In this document: piece after piece, positions 1 to 9,520 of the stretch
Layout of the letters: each line of letters starts with the position of its first letter
How positions within the stretch are numbered: the first letter of the stretch is position 1
Program-made: the position numbers and the translations under genes
The notes under the pieces: generated by a model
Database searches by the model: none
What the model saw: only the letters and a program-made list of their open reading frames with translations
What the model was told of the DNA's origin: nothing
Assembly (NCBI RefSeq): GCF_905220565.1
Contig: NC_059401.1
Coordinates: 1,823,001 to 1,887,000, forward strand
DNA length: 64,000 nt
Direction of reading: 5' to 3'
From: Melitaea cinxia
Lineage: Eukaryota > Arthropoda > Insecta > Lepidoptera > Nymphalidae

Positions 1-745
1 TTTCTTTTCTATCTTCTGCTGTACATCTATATGGACGCTTGCAACAATATTTATGTACCATTAAGTCAATGTGAGCCTCATAATCCCTTACAGTGCCGAC
101 GTCATATTTATCCTTAGCAAACACCGTTTTGTATTTTTCTATTAACCTATTTATCTCTGATTGTTGAAATGAATCTAGATGGTTTACTATCATTTCAAAT
201 TTATCCACGTTTATATTTTCATTAAAATTAATTTCATATTTACTTACCAATTTTATTTCTTCTCTATTTTTGTCACCTAGTACATCAGGAATTTCGACAT
301 TTTTATTTTGAGCATCTCTCCTTAAGTATTTATTTCCCTTCATATCCTCTTCATTTGAAGTTAACCCTTCTTCATTTTGATTATCACATTGTGTGATTTT
401 TAATTCTTCATTTTGCATTAATTTGAAATTTTTAATGCAATCCAGACCAATCAAAAAATCATAATGAAAATTTTCACTATCTATTACAAAAATATCCATA
501 GTTTTTTCAATATTATAAATTTTTATTCTTAATGTTACCATTCCTTTTACTTTTTTCTCACCATTAATAGTTTTTAAGTTTACCATTTGTATGTTATTTG
601 TATTTTCTTTTTTTTGTATCTTCAGTAACTTAGCATTTATTAATAACACATTTGAACCTGAATCATAAATTCCAGAAACTTCTAAAGTGTCATTTAAAAG
701 TAACCTTAATTTCATTAATGGTTGCGTTATTAGTTTTTTGGATTT
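1..745 (-). CDS. gypsy-like pol, partial: aspartic protease and start of reverse transcriptase
   Basis: An open minus-strand frame runs from about 745 to the window edge. The protease active site D-S-G (context IYDSGSN) lies near 655-675. The later flap-side motif DFLIGLD, typical of retroviral-type proteases, lies near 440-460. A linker follows with FAKDKYDVGTV. The frame then reaches KRPYRC near 20-35, the usual start of the gypsy RT domain. The catalytic YxDD part of RT is outside the window. No start codon is expected because pol is made as part of a polyprotein. Confidence 0.75.
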
Positions 746-1022
746 TTATCATTTAGTTCAATTTCTAATTCTGAGTTATTTACATGTTTTACCACTGCGT
801 TTTTATTTTTCTCTCGGCACCAGCAATTTTCCTCAGGATGGTAACGTTTTCCCCTTTTTTCATAACACAAATTTGGCAGGGTTGTTTTGCTTCAATTTGT
901 TTTTGTTTAGGGTTCAAATTTGTATATATATATTTTTCATGTTTATTTCTTCCAATTAGATATTCCAATTTTACTATTTCATTCTAGAGATCTTCCGTTG
1001 TTTGTAAAATTTCTCTATCAAT

Positions 1023-1911
1023 TTAATCAGTGACATAATTAGGTAAACCTAATGCTATAAGATCAATAAGCGTCCCAGTATCAATAGATTTTCTTACTTC
1101 TAACAACAATTTTTCTTTTTTTAAAGCATATTCAAGTAGCGAGCCTGCTTGGTATTTAAAATTAAGTGCATATCGAATGGGCGACCATCCTTTGCTTGCA
1201 AGTCTCACAAAATTTTTTCTCCCATTTGTCCCATTCTGATTCTACTGTATATTTAATTATCATACAGCTGTACCAATCAACACCAGAGTATTCCAAAAAA
1301 TTCTTTAATATTTCGATTTTTTTCTTGTCTTCGTTAATTTGGAAACGTTCACATTCTTTATTAAAATCTTTAATCCATTGACAGGCATTTAGGTTTCTTC
1401 CGGTGAATTTTTCAATCTTAAGATCCTTTGCAATTTTTCCCAAGGTTTGATTTTCAGACTCTTTTTCTTTTCCTTCAAGTATTTTTTCTAATAGTTTTTC
1501 CAATGTTTGATTTGAACCGCCAGGTATAGATTCAACCTTATCTATTTTTTCTACAATTTTTTCCAAGTAAAAATCATTAAACTGCAAATTTTGTTCTTCA
1601 TCTAAATATATTTTTGACATTTGATCTGTCAATGTTATCCATATTTTCCTTGTTTGATGTCTTTTATTTAGTGATTTTTTTACCTTTACAAAGTTTGTGG
1701 TATTAGTAATTTCTTTATGTAGACTTGTAGGTTGGTATTCGGCTGGTATTTCAAAAACTCGACCATCAGGTGTACCTATTGAGGTTATGCATAAGATATT
1801 TGATTTTCCATCTGCTGCTGTCTTGACAGCGAAATCAAATCTTAATTTATCCTCCTTTTTTATTTTATTTTTATTCCTTTTTATCTTTGTTACTTTTAAT
1901 AGAAATCCCAA
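1023..1911 (-). pseudogene. gypsy-like gag with frame change
   Basis: The first frame (1911-1162) encodes 249 aa rich in Lys and Glu. It contains EKFTGRNLNACQWIKDFNKE, the gag-like stretch (target-binding GR.L..W...F) found in many arthropod gypsy elements. A second frame (1208-1023) continues the protein in another register (LASKGWSPIRYALNF...), which puts a frameshift near 1165-1208. I saw no CCHC zinc knuckle. Assignment to gag rests on position before the protease and on general character, not on a diagnostic motif. Confidence 0.6.
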
Positions 1912-2320
1912 AATAAAGACTATATTTGCGTTTCTCTAAAACAAGAAATTTATTTATATTACCACATATTTTCTATATTTACAATTCTTAGCATTTAAAC
2001 TTAATTATAATTACAATATTCTCTTACCTAAAACAAGAAAAACAACATTTAAAGCCTTTATTTAAACTAATTTTCTCACAATCTTAATGTAAAAATATTT
2101 CTGTCATCACAACAAAGTTTTATTTTTCTGTCCTGACAATAAAATAAACAAAAAGGTTCTAACTAAAAAAAAAGTAACGAAATATAAATTGAATGTTGTG
2201 TTTTCTTTACATATGTATTTTTTTATGTATGTTATATTAATATGTATGGATCAAAAAAAAAATGTATGTAAGTCGGCTTGTTACTTATAACTAAAGCATG
2301 AAGTGGTTTTCCTTAGGAAC

Positions 2321-2348
2321 AAATGACCGTGTGTACACACGGTCATTT
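2321..2348. repeat. perfect 28-bp palindrome
   Basis: The 28 bases are identical to their own reverse complement, centred on GTGTAC|GTACAC-type sequence (core ACCGTGTGTACACACGGT). Pairing stops at both ends (C at 2320 against A at 2349). It ends 18 bp before the exon array. No loop is present, so it could form a cruciform or bind a dimeric factor. Its function is unknown. Confidence 0.85.
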
Positions 2349-2365
2349 ATTTATTACTAAATTTT

Positions 2366-3689
2366 AGCGTGTTTGTGACAGTGTGTTAAGTGAGGAGGGC
2401 CCAGCGCGGGGCGAGAGGGCGATGCGACTTCACGGAGCGTTGTTACGAGCGCGGAGCGCCACCGCAGGGGACCTGGCGGCGCACCACGTCGCCGCCTTCT
2501 GTCTGCGGTGCGAGTGAGTACAGTGTGCTTGTGGCAGTGTGTCGAGTGAGGAGGGCCCAGCGCGGGGCGAGAGGGCGCTGCGACTGCACGGAGCGTTGTT
2601 ACGAGCGCGGGGCGCCACCGCAGGGGACCTGGCGGCGCACCACGTCGCCGCCTTCTGTCTGCGGTGCGAGTGAGTACAGTGTGCTTGTGGCAGTGTGTCG
2701 AGTGAGGAGGGCCCAGCGCGGGGCGAGAGGGCGCTGCGACTGCACGGAGCGTTGTTACGAGCGCGGGGCGCCACCGCAGGGGACCTGGCGGCGCACCACG
2801 TCGCCGCCTTCTGTCTGCGGTGCGAGTGAGTACAGTGTGCTTGTGGCAGTGTGTCGAGTGAGGAGGGCCCAGCGCGGGGCGAGAGGGCGCTGCGACTGCA
2901 CGGAGCGTTGTTACGAGCGCGGGGCGCCACCGCAGGGGACCTGGCGGCGCACCACGTCGCCGCCTTCTGTCTGCGGTGCGAGTGAGTACAGTGTGCTTGT
3001 GGCAGTGTGTCGAGTGAGGAGGGCCCAGCGCGGGGCGAGAGGGCGCTGCGACTGCACGGAGCGTTGTTACGAGCGCGGGGCGCCACCGCAGGGGACCTGG
3101 CGGCGCACCACGTCGCCGCCTTCTGTCTGCGGTGCGAGTGAGTACAGTGTGCTTGTGGCAGTGTGTCGAGTGAGGAGGGCCCAGCGCGGGGCGAGAGGGC
3201 GCTGCGACTGCACGGAGCGTTGTTACGAGCGCGGGGCGCCACCGCAGGGGACCTGGCGGCGCACCACGTCGCCGCCTTCTGTCTGCGGTGCGAGTGAGTA
3301 CAGTGTGCTTGTGGCAGTGTGTCGAGTGAGGAGGGCCCAGCGCGGGGCGAGAGGGCGCTGCGACTGCACGGAGCGTTGTTACGAGCGCGGGGCGCCACCG
3401 CAGGGGACCTGGCGGCGCACCACGTCGCCGCCTTCTGTCTGCGGTGCGAGTGAGTACAGTGTGCTTGTGGCAGTGTGTCGAGTGAGGAGGGCCCAGCGCG
3501 GGGCGAGAGGGCGCTGCGACTGCACGGAGCGTTGTTACGAGCGCGGGGCGCCACCGCAGGGGACCTGGCGGCGCACCACGTCGCCGCCTTCTGTCTGCGG
3601 TGCGAGTGAGTACAGTGTGCTTGTGGCAGTGTGTCGAGTGAGGAGGGCCCAGCGCGGGGCGAGAGGGCGCTGCGACTGCACGGAGCGTT
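2366..3689 (+). repeat. GC-rich tandem array, 156-bp period, about 8.5 copies of one exon
   Basis: The marker GAGGAGGGCCC recurs at 2392, 2548, 2704, 2860, 3016, 3172, 3328, 3484 and 3640, exactly 156 bp apart. Copies 2-8 look identical. Copy 1 differs at several bases, for example GATGCGACTTC against GCTGCGACTGC. Each unit is a 146-bp exon-like block plus the 10 bp GTGAGTACAG, which gives a strong 5' splice site and an AG for the next unit. The ninth copy breaks off at about 3689 against the tail of a SINE. GC content is far above that of the surroundings. Because 156 is divisible by three, long ORFs appear on both strands by periodicity. Confidence 0.95.
2368..2513 (+). CDS. exon of an unrecognised gene (first copy of the array)
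   Basis: A TTACTAA branch-site-like sequence and ATTTTAG end at 2367, and GTGAGTA starts at 2514. Between them one frame is open for 48 codons plus 2 bases and reads like protein: VLSEEGPARGERAMRLHG, LLRARSATAGDL, HHVAAFCLRC. A second possible acceptor, GTGACAG, would start the exon at 2382 in the same frame. The leftover GA joins the first G of the exon at 3780 to make a Glu codon. Copy 1 differs from the other copies by conservative or silent changes, so it may be the original, used exon. I do not recognise the protein; it looks alpha-helical. Confidence 0.55.
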
Positions 3690-3750
3690 GAGCTTCATGG
3701 AGAAAGAGGCCTATGCCCAGCAGTGGGATGTTTCAGGATGAATCAGTCAA
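3690..3750 (+). mobile_element. SINE 3' tail fragment
   Basis: The segment ATGGAGAAAGAGGCCTATGC...CAGCAGTGGGATG is the 3' end seen in full-length SINEs elsewhere in the window (17399-17732, 59510-59834). It directly abuts the broken ninth exon copy, so the SINE may mark the breakpoint of the array. Confidence 0.75.
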
Positions 3751-3779
3751 TCAATAAATGTTTCTTATTAACTTTCCAG

Positions 3780-3834
3780 GAACATGCTACAGGAAGCCTA
3801 CACCAAGTTCTCTCAGTTGGCGGATTTACTGAAC
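3780..3834 (+). CDS. exon of the same unrecognised gene, downstream of the array
   Basis: The acceptor TTAACTTTCCAG ends at 3779 and the donor GTATGT starts at 3835. The exon is 55 bp: one base completing a split codon, then 18 codons (NMLQEAYTKFSQLADLLN), ending in phase 0. Joined to an array exon the protein reads ...CLRCE-NMLQEAYTK.... Phase agreement, both splice sites and amphipathic-helix character support a real exon. I found no convincing next exon between 3835 and 9000. Confidence 0.6.
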
Positions 3835-4671
3835 GTATGTAAAAGTAAATTTTCCGATGATAATAATTAATTGCGTTGTATCGTCGCAGTCAACTGTTTA
3901 CTTAATTTTTTTTTTACAATATTTATACTCAGTTGTTTTGTAATTACTATAACTACTCTTTTTTTGATTTGTTTAATTCTATGATCGCATTAGAAAATGA
4001 TATTAATGACTATTTACATGATAACAGAAGGCCAGTTTCCATATTAAATATACGACTTTTAGACCTTTTCAAGGAAAATATATAATACAAAGTCGACTAC
4101 ACATACAGAAACACAGAGACATATATGTAGTCTATATACACAAGACACTTGAAACGATAATTGTATACATTACATCGTTATATGAATTATTTATATATGC
4201 GTGTTTGTATATAATTTTGCGGCTATTATGTACATCACAGGTAGATTAATTTATGGGAGGTTAAATTTTTGTTATTTCTGACTCTACCTTAATCCCGGTG
4301 CTGCGGGAAGTGTACTCATGCTCCGTTCTGCGACTATCACGCGTTATTTTCGAACAAATTTATGTAAAAACGATCTTTACTGCAAGATCAAAATACGATA
4401 CGAACTGACCTTTAACGACTTACAAATAGACACTTTTAAACAAAATAACGCGTCAGACATAATATTCTAATAAAATTAGTAACATTGCGTGCTAGAATAT
4501 AGATATAGAAATTCGAAAAATACCCAAAACCGAATCGGAGCACCCCACTGTCCACGTGGTCTTGGTCTGCCCTACCTCTAGTGTTTTTTTAAGCCGGAGG
4601 CGCGGAGGGAGGGCAGCCCTCGCCCGCCGTTCGAAAAAAAAGAAAGAAGAAAAGTTTCAAACATATATTCA

Positions 4672-4855
4672 CTAGCTGATCCGGCAAACGTTGTTTTACC
4701 AGATATACGTATCGTATATCATAATTTATATTTTATAATATAAACCTTCTACCAAACACGCTTCATCTTATGGTATAAGTATTATTCCGATGGGTTTAGT
4801 AGTTTTCGCAGTATAACCAAACAAAAAGAACCGGCCCTCCATTAGTATAGATTTT
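4672..4855 (+). repeat. dispersed repeat, CTAGCTGA..GGCAAACGTTGTTTT family
   Basis: It starts CTAGCTGATCCGGCAAACGT and ends near CCATTAGTATAGA. Relatives with the same start, or the same segment CATCTTATGGTATAAGTAT, occur at 25990-26135 and 53430-53755. Class unknown; probably a LINE 3' end or MITE relic. Confidence 0.6.
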
Positions 4856-5637
4856 GATCAGTACGTGTCTTTCCAGTTTCAATTTTAAAATGTCACTTAC
4901 ATAAAGTTTGTCTCAATAAAGATAGCTTTATGGATATTAATTTGCATGTATTCTCGGGATTAGGGATTATGCCTGTAAAAAGAATTGACTGATACAAATG
5001 CTCGAAACTATACCCAAGCTTTTTTGGTATTGAGTAAAGAAAATGGCGCGGGCTTTAATTTTGGTCAGTGTTGCTGAATTCGAATTTATTTAGAAAATTT
5101 GGCTTCGTGCTCTGCGGTAAAAGATTTGCAGAAAACGTGGCAGATGTAACGATATTGATTAAGAGTAATTTGATCATTGTAATGGTATTGTAAGAAAGAC
5201 AGTCTATAAGAATGGATAGAATACGTAATACATTAAGTAATGTCGGTTTTTTTTGTATTTTTTAAAGTAAATCGGTTTCATTAATGACTAAATATTGTCT
5301 GAACATGTTTTATCTGAGTATGTCTCAGTCTTTTTGTTTGCTTCTAAACAATAGAACAGACACGAGATCATTATAGATTTTGAAATAATATAATGAGCTT
5401 ATCTTGTCAGCTAAATTAATTGTTGCAGTTTGCATAAGCTTTTTTAGATAAATTTTTCTATATTGTATATGGTATTGAAATGGCCACCGAGTGTTGTCAT
5501 ACACATCAAAGTATCTTTTCGAATGCACTGAGCATTTGCATGTCAACATTTTTTTAATGATCTATGAGGTAGACTTGTTTTAGATGCATTAATAATAATA
5601 ACACTTAATAAGTTCATGTGCTTAAAATTTCCAACTT

Positions 5638-6048
5638 AAAAAACCATCAGGTGAGCCGTACGCTTGTTTGCTGACCTAGTGACATAAAAAAAAAATTATA
5701 AATATTCTCTTAAAATATTCTTACCTCATTTAATCTAAATAATAAAATAAAAAAAACTACAAGTATTAAGTTATTGTTAGAATAACACAAAAAAAAAATC
5801 GAGATCGATGGTAAGTGATTACCGCAGCTTATAGACGCTTGCAATACCAGAAGCATCGGAAGCGCGTTGTCGACCCTATCCCCAATCCCCCAGAAGCTCT
5901 GGTCACCTTACTCACCAACAGGAACACAACACTGCTTGAAAGCAGTATTATTTGGCTGTGATCTTCTGTAAGGTTTAGATACTACCCAGTCGGGCTGCTC
6001 CATATTTTGAACTAGATGGAGCTTTCCTGCTGTGCCATATTATAGAAT
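5638..6048 (+). repeat. dispersed repeat family A (CACCAACAGGAACACAACAC)
   Basis: It shares long stretches with copies at 29521-29795, 31500-31792 (minus) and 37345-37612: GATGGTAAG.GATTACCG, TTATAGACGC.TGCAA, CACCAACAGGAACACAACAC and GTCGGGCTGCTCCATATTTTGA. It ends TTTCCTGCTGTGCC. A poly-A interruption near 5687-5800 splits this copy. Probably the 3' region of a LINE. Confidence 0.75.
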
Positions 6049-6120
6049 TTTATTCACAGTGATTCATAAAAATGTATAATAATGATAAGTTATCAGACTG
6101 GGGACCGACCGACCGTAGAC

Positions 6121-6369
6121 CAGGGGTTCCCAAACTTATTTTGTCTACTGCCCACTAAGAGAATAAATTATTTTAGCAATCTTTTAATGAATATTAGTTG
6201 ATGTTCACAACTTGTAGTCGAGAGTCCTTATAGATTAAATGACAAATCCCCCCCCCCCCCAAGCCTCTACACAACGGCACCCTTTTTTTTCTAGATCTCT
6301 TCCCAAAAGCCCCCCTTTAGTACTGCAGCGCCCACAAGGGTGCGTTATCGCCCACTTTGGGAAACACTG
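6121..6369. mobile_element. non-autonomous hAT-type MITE, 249 bp
   Basis: It begins CAGGGGTTCCCAAACTTA and ends in the imperfect inverted form CCACTTTGGGAAACACTG. Flanks are CCGTAGAC (6113-6120) and ACGTAGAC (6370-6377), an 8-bp target duplication with one mismatch, as made by hAT transposases. No transposase is encoded; a C10 run lies inside. Confidence 0.85.
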
Positions 6370-7269
6370 ACGTAGACTATACATTAGAAACTGTATAGCG
6401 AAAATACATAAACTATACATAAAAATCTTATTCCACGCACCTTACTCACGCATAATAGAGAAAGAAAGGATAAATAAGGAACTTCGTTCCAAAAATATGA
6501 AGTAAGATAAAACTCAGAATTTCCTACTTTTTTAAGTCGGTCAAAAAGTAATATGATTCACCGAGTTGGTATTACTTCTATGCTTACTTGTAAATCCTTT
6601 TCATAAATATACGTTTATTTATTTTATGTATGTATAAGCTGTGACTCGCGGTTTTACTTGTAATTTCAAACACAGTCAAGAAAAATGTAGTCGATGCTAT
6701 TCAGCTATCTGCGTACCAAGTTTCATTGGAATCAGTTGTGTAGTCAGTAATTATACTATAAGTGTTAAATGTCATAATATTATATCAGTAATATTTTTTT
6801 ACTGGAAAGTTGGCAAACAAGCGTACGGCTCTCATGATGGTAATCGATTACCGTAACTTTACCCAACCTTGTAAAAAGATGGTATTAACACTTTTAAAAT
6901 ATATTACACTCTGAAAATCTTAAATATTTTTTTTCTTTTTTTTTAATATTAAAGCAGTTGACTGTGACTGTTCTGGTATCTAGTCGCAATTTGTACAAAC
7001 GTATTTAAAATATTTAGAGAAATTTGTATAAAATATTTATCTTCAATTTATTTATGAAGTTCCTTTCATAAACTCACTAAATATATACAAAACGCTGTAT
7101 TATCTTTGAAATATGTTCAAAGAGGCGGACTTAAAAATTATTTATTAATATTGCAAATAATTAAAAAAAAATATACAGATGGATATAAATGAGAACTATA
7201 AATTAAACATAGCCATATGCAATAATTGTACAAACGAAAATACAAAATACCGATTACAATTACATTGAT

Positions 7270-7660
7270 TAATACGACATAGGTAGACGAAAAAAAGGTC
7301 AAGTACATACGAGTTATTGGTGATAACTCATAAAGTACTTGGTAGATTTCGATCGAATTCATATGGGACCACAAGACAAGCATCACCTTTTGATTAAAAA
7401 AAATTGTCGACAAAAAAAAATTGTAAATAACGCATTATTAGCAATATCTCAAAATGTATTTACCAGATCTCAATAGAATTTTAATGGGACCACATGACAC
7501 AGACCACCTTTTGATTAAAAAAAAAAAAAACATCGAAATCAGTCAAAAGTTCTGAGGTAACATACACAAAAAATACAATGTAATTGAGAACCTCATCCTT
7601 TATTTTTGAAGTCGGTTGAAAATCAGCCAAATATAAGCTGTTTAATTTTAGTTGTAAACC
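7270..7660 (-). repeat. dispersed repeat family B (GAAGTCGGTT...)
   Basis: On the minus strand it reads CAACCGACTTCAAAAATAAAGGATG, then sequences about a GTGTACC/TCATGTGGTCCCATTAAAAT region, with an internal partial duplication near 7440-7510. Relatives lie at 24040-24490, 58835-59000 and 62470-62725. Class unknown. Confidence 0.6.
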
Positions 7661-8411
7661 TATCTTGTGTCCAAGCTACTGCTCCTTTGTGACTAATTTT
7701 TTGTATATAACTTTTAAATGCTGTGTAGTATAATGTATTCCCATTGAATTCCTCTCGTTTGTATCCACTTGTATAATAACAAGTCTTGTTAGGAAAACAT
7801 TTTGATGGTATTGCACGCCATTTTCTCTTTCTATATTTTCAACTGTACAGTCCTCTGAATACCACCAATAAATGTTATTAAGATACATATATCTGAGACG
7901 TCAAGATGAGAAGAAATTTTTATTGTAATCATCTATTTTGACATGACCACGTCTAATAAATAGATGAACGACGGCTGCATGCACGAAAAACGACTCATTG
8001 CAGCTTTACGTTCATTGTAGCGTTACGTTCAGTGTCCCGTTGCGCTCTTCCACTCGATTGGCCTACGCGTCCGAGGCGATCTTTTGTTATGACGTTGTCA
8101 CGTTAAACTATCGTCCGTAAACCAACTTTACATACAACAAATTTTTTGAAATAATTATTTGTTTAAAAGTTAATCAACATGGCAAATTGTAACATACTAT
8201 GATTGCAAATAATTATTGTAACTAAACCAATAACTGAAATAGAACAGTCTAATATGTATTCAATAATTTTTTTTTGCATAGTAACATGAAAGGAACTTTA
8301 TTGTCTTCCAAGACTGACTAATCGTTATATTTTGGTGAATGTCACCTTTACTAAGTTCTAATAGATCTACCAATATTAGAGACATCTATTGAAAAACATC
8401 TCTAGCTCAAA

Positions 8412-8575
8412 TAACATAAGAACGTAGAACTCCCCTCCCCCCTATAACTTAGGGGTATGAAAAATAGATGTTGGCCGATTCTCAGACGTATCCGATATGC
8501 ACACAAAATTTCATAAAAATTGGTCCGGACGTTTATTAGAACTATTGTAACTAAATTCATGACACGAGAATTTTT
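8412..8575 (+). repeat. dispersed repeat fragment, GGGATGAAAAATAGATGT family
   Basis: The segment GGGGTATGAAAAATAGATGT, a CTCAGACGTA.CC.ATATGCAC stretch and the end GACACGAGAATTTT match the 3' half of the copy at 53430-53755. Confidence 0.6.
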
Positions 8576-8939
8576 AATATGTGATTTAAATATGACAGCT
8601 TAGAAATGTTTATATAATATTTTATTAATGAGAAATGTTTTTTTTTGTTACATATAACTATGGAATAAAACTTTAAATATACTCCAAAAAAAAATTATTT
8701 ATTTAAAATTTAATTTTGATAAAAATACCATAATTTCGAACCAATATTTCTTTTTTTTTGCTACATATCGCTCGTTTAATAATAAACCGTAATAATTAAA
8801 AAAACCAAGATTTTGAGATTTATTCATAAAACGAAATATATCCACGCTAAGAATAGGTACAATTCAACTCCGGCTACATTTGTATGCAAGGGAGCGAGAT
8901 AGAACATCTTACGTCTCTTTTTGTTTGACGAATCGGCCC

Positions 8940-9045
8940 AATCAGTATTAAAAAAATGCTTCATTTTGTATTGCGCCGGCAGTGATAACAACCTGACGTG
9001 TTTACGTGTGTCCTAATAGTCAATAGTTCGTTTTATTTCAAATAG
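8940..9045 (+). promoter_or_regulatory. likely promoter and 5' non-coding exon of the gene at 9404
   Basis: A good donor, AATAG|GTAAGTG, occurs at 9045/9046, and the acceptor before the first coding exon is at 9383, so transcription probably starts near 8950-9030. CCAATCAG (a CCAAT-box form) lies near 8938-8945 and the area is locally richer in CpG. No TATA box is clear. This is inference from splice signals. Confidence 0.4.
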
Positions 9046-9403
9046 GTAAGTGCTGAATTTTCTTTTATTTGAGTATAAAACTAAACTATTAGGAATTGTT
9101 TCGTTTTAATTTTAATCGATTGCTGTTTTCTATGACAAAATTTTGACTTAATTCATTTTATGTGCAAACCCGATGAAAATGAATACGAAATTTTAGTACT
9201 TATTGCGTTTTATTTTTAAAAGATTTTGATAAATACGAAATTATTCGTAAATAGTTCTCTATTCTAACTACATTTTTATATTCAGTGTTTTACTTTCTGA
9301 ATTGGTGCACTTTATTGATAAATCAAATAGCTAGTAAGTTTGTTTCATTATTTTAAGTTATAATTTCATTTTTGGTTGAACAGGATATCAAAAGGTGGTT
9401 ATT

Positions 9404-9520
9404 ATGTCACATAGAAGCCAAAGAATTTTGAGCATGGCTTTAGAGCCTGGAGCTTGTCGTGCAGAACAATTAATACCTTCAAGCTCATCAAAATCTGTAA
9501 AACAGCAGAACGATGACATT
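9404..9520 (+). CDS. coding exon 1 of the DUF7869-like gene
   Basis: The exon opens after the acceptor CAG at 9381-9383. The first in-frame ATG is at 9404, and 39 codons end at GTAAGT (9521). An in-frame GTG at 9395 is unlikely as a start in an animal gene. Confidence 0.75.

Larger units (their letters stand above)
1..1911 (-). mobile_element. Ty3/gypsy-like LTR retrotransposon, 5' part, cut by window edge
   Basis: Read on the minus strand, gag (about 1911-1023) is followed by an aspartic protease and the start of a reverse transcriptase that runs off position 1. The order gag-protease-RT and the sequences around the protease and RT start are those of Ty3/gypsy elements. Gag needs a frame change near 1165-1208, so this copy is probably defective or uses a programmed shift. 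I could not find an LTR or primer-binding site between 1912 and 2320, so the 5' boundary is open. It lies upstream of the exon array at 2366 and may sit in an intron of that gene. Confidence 0.8.
3835..9045. other. non-coding stretch with dispersed repeats
   Basis: No exon or convincing ORF was found. The stretch holds repeat pieces listed separately: 4672-4855, 5638-6048, 6121-6369, 7270-7660 and 8412-8575. A short piece at 6805-6862 resembles the start of the repeat at 5638. The part near 7940-8110 is richer in CpG (ACGTTCATTGTAGCG-like) without an open frame. The last 150 bases are likely promoter of the gene at 9384. Confidence 0.6.

Noticed and set aside
1912..2320. 5' LTR of the gypsy-like element
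   Set aside because: No TG...CA boundary, primer-binding site or second copy is visible in the window.
2390..3691. 433-codon plus-strand ORF of 52-residue repeats
   Set aside because: Product of a 156-bp period divisible by three. It crosses the splice donors and is in a different frame from the one that joins to the next exon.
2430..3698. 422-codon minus-strand ORF of 52-residue repeats
   Set aside because: Same periodicity effect on the other strand; no start context, splice or domain support.
5100..5140. Possible last exon after TTTGCAG at 5141 region (KTWQM-stop) for the array gene
   Set aside because: Only a few codons, weak context and no independent support, so not annotated.
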